A stretch of 11,751 nt of DNA from Bacteroidota bacterium (GTDB taxonomy: Bacteria; Bacteroidota; Bacteroidia; Flavobacteriales; Flavobacteriaceae), in assembly GCA_023390775.1 (NCBI GenBank), contig JAEWCF010000067.1:1-11751 (forward strand), in the 5' to 3' direction. The first letter of the stretch is position 1. Each line of letters opens with the position of its first letter. A program made the position numbers and the translations under genes. The notes under the pieces were generated by a model. It was not told the origin of the DNA. It ran no database searches and saw nothing but the letters and a program-made list of their open reading frames with translations. Below, piece by piece: positions 7,809 through 11,751 of the stretch.

Positions 7809-10800
7809 ATGCACACACGTTTGCCCAAGTCTTTTTACCTGCTCATCATCGCGGTCGTGACCACGGTCTTTTCAGGCTGCGGAAGGCTCGACAATCTCGA
7901 CACGGACCAGTTCAGCATTTTCAAGGACGAGATCAACAGTACCGCAGACCTGCGCCGATACGGCCCTTTTACAGAATCGGAAACGCCGATCGTGGAATAT
8001 CTCGTCGATTTCCAATACAAGCCCAGCATCGAGTACCGCGATCATCTCAAGAAAATGTGCGATTACGCCAAACTGCCGTTCAAGGCTTCGGATGTGCGTA
8101 AATTCAGCGGTACGCCCACACCGACAACGCGCGTGCTTTGCGTGATGGATACCAAAATGATCTCGCAGCAGGCGCTTTCCCGGATCACCGACTTCGTGGC
8201 CTCGGGGGGAACGGTGTTCTTTCCCTTTGCCGCCGAGGACAGGCGCATCGGTTACCTTTTCGGCTTCAGGTTCGATTCTGAATTCATTACCGATGTCAAA
8301 TCGGCCGGATATCTGTTCACCGCGCCGGTCATCCCCGGGCTCAAGGATATACCCTACAACGACCCCGTCATCCATTTTGGATACGACCGAAGCAATTTCA
8401 CCGACAAGATCACCATCCTTGCCACGGCGACCAGCAACAAGAATTACCCACTGGTCATCGAAAACAGGATAGGGCGGGGGAAGGTCGTGCTCTTCAATAC
8501 GACGGTTATTTTTGAAAAGATCGAGCGCGGGCTGATGTTTGCCGGCATGCTCAAGGGGCTGGAAGGCGTGCCGTATCCCATCGTCAACGCATCGACCATG
8601 TTCCTGGATGATTTCCCGTCTCCGCTCTACAACATCAAATCGGAACCCATCGCCAGCGAAATGGACCTCACCGTCACCGATTTTGTCAAGGAAGTCTGGT
8701 GGCCCGACATGATCGCATTGGCCAAGAAATACAAGATGGAGTACGCGGCAATGATTGCCTTCGACTACAAGAACAAGGTCAATCCGCCCTTTATCTTTGA
8801 CCAGTGGGAAGAGAATAAGCTCCGGGCCAAAAGGCGCGTGATGCCCGTAAGCGACTGGCTGGTGCACAACGTGGCGCAGAACGGCCACGAACTCGCGCTT
8901 CACGGCTACAACCACGTCTCGCTTCGAAAGGAACTCTGGAAAAACCAGGATTTTATCGAGACCTCGATGAAGGCCGTCCTGAAGAAATGGGAAATCAGCA
9001 ATTTCGGGCCCTTGCCCACGTCCTATGTTCCGCCCAGCAACATCATTGACAAGGACGGCGTGCGGCTGCTCAAAAAAGGCATGCCATCGCTCAAATTCAT
9101 GTGCAGCCTTTATCTTGGCGAGCGGCATGAGGGCGGCGACCGCGAATTCGACTTTGACCCGTACAACAAGGATTTCTTCGATTATCCGCGCATATCGGAC
9201 GGATTTTACCTGGAAAACGACAAAAAATTCTCGCAACAGGGAATGTACCTCTACACGGGAATCTGGACGCATTTCGTCCACCCGGACGATGTTTACCAGA
9301 TCCAGAGCCCGTATACCGTGGGACAGGGTGATTTTGACCTGCGGAACAAGCGGGGCATCGGCTGGCGCAAGACCAAGGGAAAAAACGTGGGCATGTTTAC
9401 CGAATTTGACCAGTATTTGCGCGAGATGACCACGCTCTATCCCCAGATGCGGTTTGTCAATGCCGACAAGGGCGGAACCCTGACCAACGACTGGCGCGCT
9501 TCCCGTTTCACACACGAGGCCGCCGACGGGAAATACACCGTTTCAGAGACCAACCGCGAGGAATCGATCACTCAAAAACAGTACTGGTTCCTTTACGGCA
9601 GCGCGAAGAACGCCCCGCGAATCGAGGCATTGCTCAATCGCGAAACGTCTTTGTTCTCGAAAACTCCTTTTATGGACGGGCATCTGTATACCATTTACAC
9701 CCATAAGCCGGAGATTACCGTTCGCGACCTTTTTTACAAGAGCCCCAAGGATCTCGAGGACATCAAGTTGGAAGTTGCAAAAGTAAGGGCCGAAGCCCGC
9801 CAATATGAAGCGGCGGTCGCATTGTACCGTTCGGGTGGGGGAGAGTGGGTGGATGATTCCGCTGAGAAACTAAAAGCCGAAATGGCTGACCTTAAAGCCA
9901 AAATGCTCAACTCACCACGGATAGATCCCCGGATATGGAACCGATACGCGCAGCTTATGGTTTGGGAAGATAAGGGAGACGAGGTGTGGAAACTGCTTGA
10001 CGAGCATGTGGCCCGCCACCGGACCCGCGAAAACATCGCCTATGCGCAGGAGCTGAACAAGACCGCGGAGTTTCCATCGGAGGCCGCCAGGGAGAAGTGG
10101 CACTCGGCATTGCTCGAGGCCTCGCCCGGCAACCGGGAAATGCGCGAATATTACGTAAGCCATTTTGACTCCCCGGATAACCAGGCGCGGATACGGGCGG
10201 CGTTGGAAGACTTGAGGCAATTGGACAAGACCGATGCGTCGAATATGCGCTATATCGCCCACCTTTTGGCCTATGACCGTCCCGCGGCACTTGCCGAACT
10301 TCGCAAGGTCACGCCATCGGAATCCTACCGGCAGATCGCCGCTGATGCCACATGGCTTTTCGCCGATGAACAGGAGTACGATAATGCATATTCCTGGTCC
10401 AAATTTGCCGATGAAGTGGATTATGCCTCGCGGATGTACTGGCTCATCGAAACGGGCAATATGGATGAACTCGAGAAAACCTTCAACAGTTACATTGCCG
10501 CAAATCCAAATGATTTCAAGGCAAAGGCCGTAATGGCCGGCGTACTGCACGAAAAGGGGATGTTCCGCGATGCATGGGCCATGGCCGACTCGATGGCCGA
10601 ATCTCCCGAGAAGAAAGGCCTTCGTGAAATGCTCAACAAAGACGTTATTTATGTAGACCGTGCGCTTCAACAGGACTTGCTGGCGAATTTGCCCGGCCTC
10701 TTTTTACCGGAAGTCCGCGCTTCGCTGGAAAAAGACATCCGGCTCGAAGGGCCTTTCATCGCTCTTACCAGTGCTGCAGAGACCAACCGGGACAATCCTT

Positions 10801-11675
10801 CGGCATTCAAGAACGTGGTTTCCTATAATTTTTATGACAAAAGCAGGAACCTGCATTCCATCGGCGCCACCTACAGCAGCATGTACGATATCGAACTTCC
10901 GCTGACGGTAAAGGACCTGGACAACAGGACCCATGCGATCGGGGGGCTTCAGTATCAGTTCAACAACAAGCAGGATTATGAAAAACTGAATTACTGGGGG
11001 CGGGCGCGTGTGGAATACAGCGATTACGAGCGCCTATTCTACCAACTCGCCTTTGGAGCGAATATTTCCCGCAAGGGATATAAGTCGGCCGAATTCAGGC
11101 TTTATCCCGCCGAAACCGGCCCCGCACACAGCAAGCGGATCTACCGCATGCAACTCAATGTATACCAGGACTATTACCTGTTCGGGCTCTTCAATGCCAG
11201 CCTGTCGCTCGAAGGGAATTACTATACGCCGAGCAAGAAGAATTCGGCAATCACCACCAAGCAGAGCCTGGAGGGTTCGGCGACGGCCAAGATTACCTGG
11301 GACGACGGAAAACCCCGCAAGTCGATTTTCCTGCCATTTGTCGAAGGCTCGGTTTCACAGGCCTCGATGGGCTACACTCTGATGAACCTTTCCAGCGGAT
11401 ACCCGTATTGGCTGATCGACAATCGCCTGTTCGGCGGCGGCGGGCTGGGGTGGAAATACGGTCTTGACGAAGATCCTTTCAACGCCCGGGTAGAGGCCGC
11501 GCACTTTTTTGACGACTATACGGGCCAGTTCCAGCGCTACAGCGGAAAGACTTCGTTCCGAATCTTTGGCTATACGGCCATCACGGCATCGTTCGAAATC
11601 TATGCCCAGTCAAAATTCTACTCCAACAACATCCAATTTGGCGTGAAGCACTTTTTGGGAAGGAAGAAGAAGTAG
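7809..11675 (+). CDS. Lipoprotein fusion: Rossmann-like domain, polysaccharide deacetylase, TPR-like region and outer-membrane barrel (PelA C-terminal half plus PelB)
   Basis: A 1288-residue protein, one base after the previous stop. Residues 1-24 are a lipoprotein signal with lipobox FSGC and lipidated C24. About 55-260 form an alpha/beta domain (VLCVMDTK at 109-116, GGTVFFPF at 133-140, GKVVLFN at 224-230) like the amidotransferase/Rossmann domain of PelA and DUF2194-type proteins. The deacetylase follows: FLDDFPSP (265-272; D267, D268), HGYNH (H365, H369) giving the Asp-His-His metal set of CE4-like enzymes, then YVPPSN (406-411) and HFVHPDD (488-494). Residues about 645-980 are helical, with A/L/Y-spaced pairs such as AEARQYEAAVALY (661-673) and GMFRDAWAMADSM (917-929), typical of TPRs. 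From about 990 the chain alternates polar and aromatic residues and contains GGGGLGWKYG (1209-1218), as in a roughly 300-residue outer-membrane barrel of PelB type. It would anchor, deacetylate and export the polymer. The fusion is a continuous open frame without stops. Domain edges are estimates. Confidence 0.88.
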   Translation: MHTRLPKSFYLLIIAVVTTVFSGCGRLDNLDTDQFSIFKDEINSTADLRRYGPFTESETPIVEYLVDFQYKPSIEYRDHLKKMCDYAKLPFKASDVRKFSGTPTPTTRVLCVMDTKMISQQALSRITDFVASGGTVFFPFAAEDRRIGYLFGFRFDSEFITDVKSAGYLFTAPVIPGLKDIPYNDPVIHFGYDRSNFTDKITILATATSNKNYPLVIENRIGRGKVVLFNTTVIFEKIERGLMFAGMLKGLEGVPYPIVNASTMFLDDFPSPLYNIKSEPIASEMDLTVTDFVKEVWWPDMIALAKKYKMEYAAMIAFDYKNKVNPPFIFDQWEENKLRAKRRVMPVSDWLVHNVAQNGHELALHGYNHVSLRKELWKNQDFIETSMKAVLKKWEISNFGPLPTSYVPPSNIIDKDGVRLLKKGMPSLKFMCSLYLGERHEGGDREFDFDPYNKDFFDYPRISDGFYLENDKKFSQQGMYLYTGIWTHFVHPDDVYQIQSPYTVGQGDFDLRNKRGIGWRKTKGKNVGMFTEFDQYLREMTTLYPQMRFVNADKGGTLTNDWRASRFTHEAADGKYTVSETNREESITQKQYWFLYGSAKNAPRIEALLNRETSLFSKTPFMDGHLYTIYTHKPEITVRDLFYKSPKDLEDIKLEVAKVRAEARQYEAAVALYRSGGGEWVDDSAEKLKAEMADLKAKMLNSPRIDPRIWNRYAQLMVWEDKGDEVWKLLDEHVARHRTRENIAYAQELNKTAEFPSEAAREKWHSALLEASPGNREMREYYVSHFDSPDNQARIRAALEDLRQLDKTDASNMRYIAHLLAYDRPAALAELRKVTPSESYRQIAADATWLFADEQEYDNAYSWSKFADEVDYASRMYWLIETGNMDELEKTFNSYIAANPNDFKAKAVMAGVLHEKGMFRDAWAMADSMAESPEKKGLREMLNKDVIYVDRALQQDLLANLPGLFLPEVRASLEKDIRLEGPFIALTSAAETNRDNPSAFKNVVSYNFYDKSRNLHSIGATYSSMYDIELPLTVKDLDNRTHAIGGLQYQFNNKQDYEKLNYWGRARVEYSDYERLFYQLAFGANISRKGYKSAEFRLYPAETGPAHSKRIYRMQLNVYQDYYLFGLFNASLSLEGNYYTPSKKNSAITTKQSLEGSATAKITWDDGKPRKSIFLPFVEGSVSQASMGYTLMNLSSGYPYWLIDNRLFGGGGLGWKYGLDEDPFNARVEAAHFFDDYTGQFQRYSGKTSFRIFGYTAITASFEIYAQSKFYSNNIQFGVKHFLGRKKK

Positions 11676-11693
11676 GGGACGGGGGTGACTTAG

Positions 11694-11751
11694 TTGTCAG
11701 TCATCAGTCATCAGTCGTTACTATGCTAGCCACTAACCACTAACCACTAAC
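11694..11751. repeat. Heptamer tandem array at the right edge
   Basis: Downstream of the last operon gene lie 7-base units: one TTGTCAG then two TCATCAG (11694-11714), two diverged units (11715-11728), then three CCACTAA units (11730-11750) and the first base of another. The 7-base phase is nearly kept across the diverged middle. The array continues past the window, so its length is unknown. No coding potential and no U-tract terminator is visible in 11676-11751. The CCACTAA unit is one base away from the CCACCAA units of the left array, in the same orientation. Confidence 0.85.

Larger units (their letters stand above)
1811..11675 (+). other. Five-gene Pel-like polysaccharide operon
   Basis: Five genes follow one promoter in the order pelF, pelG, GH114 hydrolase, 654-residue membrane protein, deacetylase-TPR-porin fusion. 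The junctions are a 37-base gap, a 14-base overlap, an ATGA overlap of four bases and a 1-base gap. No hairpin with a U-tract interrupts the run. Together the products supply a cytoplasmic polymerising enzyme, inner-membrane transport, periplasmic modification and trimming, and an outer-membrane exit pore, the full path for a secreted polysaccharide. Polar co-transcription is inferred from spacing. No terminator is visible after the last gene. Confidence 0.75.

Noticed and set aside
7872..9515. A 547-codon open frame on the minus strand
   Set aside because: It lies wholly antisense to the deacetylase part of the fusion gene, whose motifs are conserved. The antisense product shows no recognisable domain and is the usual mirror frame of GC-biased coding sequence.
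11686..11703. Terminator hairpin after the last operon gene (TGACT/AGTCA)
   Set aside because: Only five pairs, no U-tract, and the right arm is part of the heptamer array, so the pairing is likely incidental.

Overview
The window looks like a moderately GC-rich chromosome of a Bacteroidota (Bacteroidetes) bacterium. The two promoters that can be read match the phylum-specific -7 element TAnnTTTG, no start is preceded by a clear Shine-Dalgarno sequence, and heptamer repeat arrays occupy the gene-free edges. I cannot assign a genus. All six genes are on the + strand and code for proteins of coherent composition; I see no sign of recent transfer or gene decay.

Layout: (1) 1-63, a degenerate heptamer tandem array. 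(2) 136-1662, a stand-alone SF2 DEAH-box helicase with its own promoter, probably unrelated to what follows. (3) 1663-1857, an AT-rich intergenic region with inverted repeats and a promoter. (4) 1858-11675, a compact five-gene operon for a Pel-like secreted polysaccharide: a PelF-type glycosyltransferase, a PelG-type membrane transporter, a secreted GH114 (PelA hydrolase-like) protein, a 654-residue polytopic membrane protein of unknown function, and a 1288-residue lipoprotein. The last combines a Rossmann-like domain, a polysaccharide deacetylase, an alpha-helical repeat region and a C-terminal outer-membrane beta-barrel. (5) 11694-11751, a second heptamer array running off the window end.

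The most interesting feature is how the Pel machinery is repackaged. In Pseudomonas aeruginosa, PelA carries hydrolase, Rossmann-like and deacetylase domains in one protein, and PelB separately carries the TPR scaffold and the export porin. Here the hydrolase is its own small gene, and the deacetylase half of PelA is fused in one chain to a shortened PelB-like TPR and porin. No PelD (c-di-GMP receptor), PelE or PelC gene is visible. The 654-residue protein, whose predicted topology resembles GT-C enzymes, sits where an inner-membrane polymerisation or regulatory component would be expected.

A working model, partly inferred: PelF polymerises nucleotide-sugar donors in the cytoplasm, PelG with the 654-residue protein moves the chain across the inner membrane, and the fusion protein deacetylates it and passes it directly into its own outer-membrane pore. 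The GH114 enzyme trims or clears polymer in the periplasm. Gene junctions (37-nt gap, 14-nt overlap, 4-nt ATGA overlap, 1-nt gap) indicate one co-translated unit.
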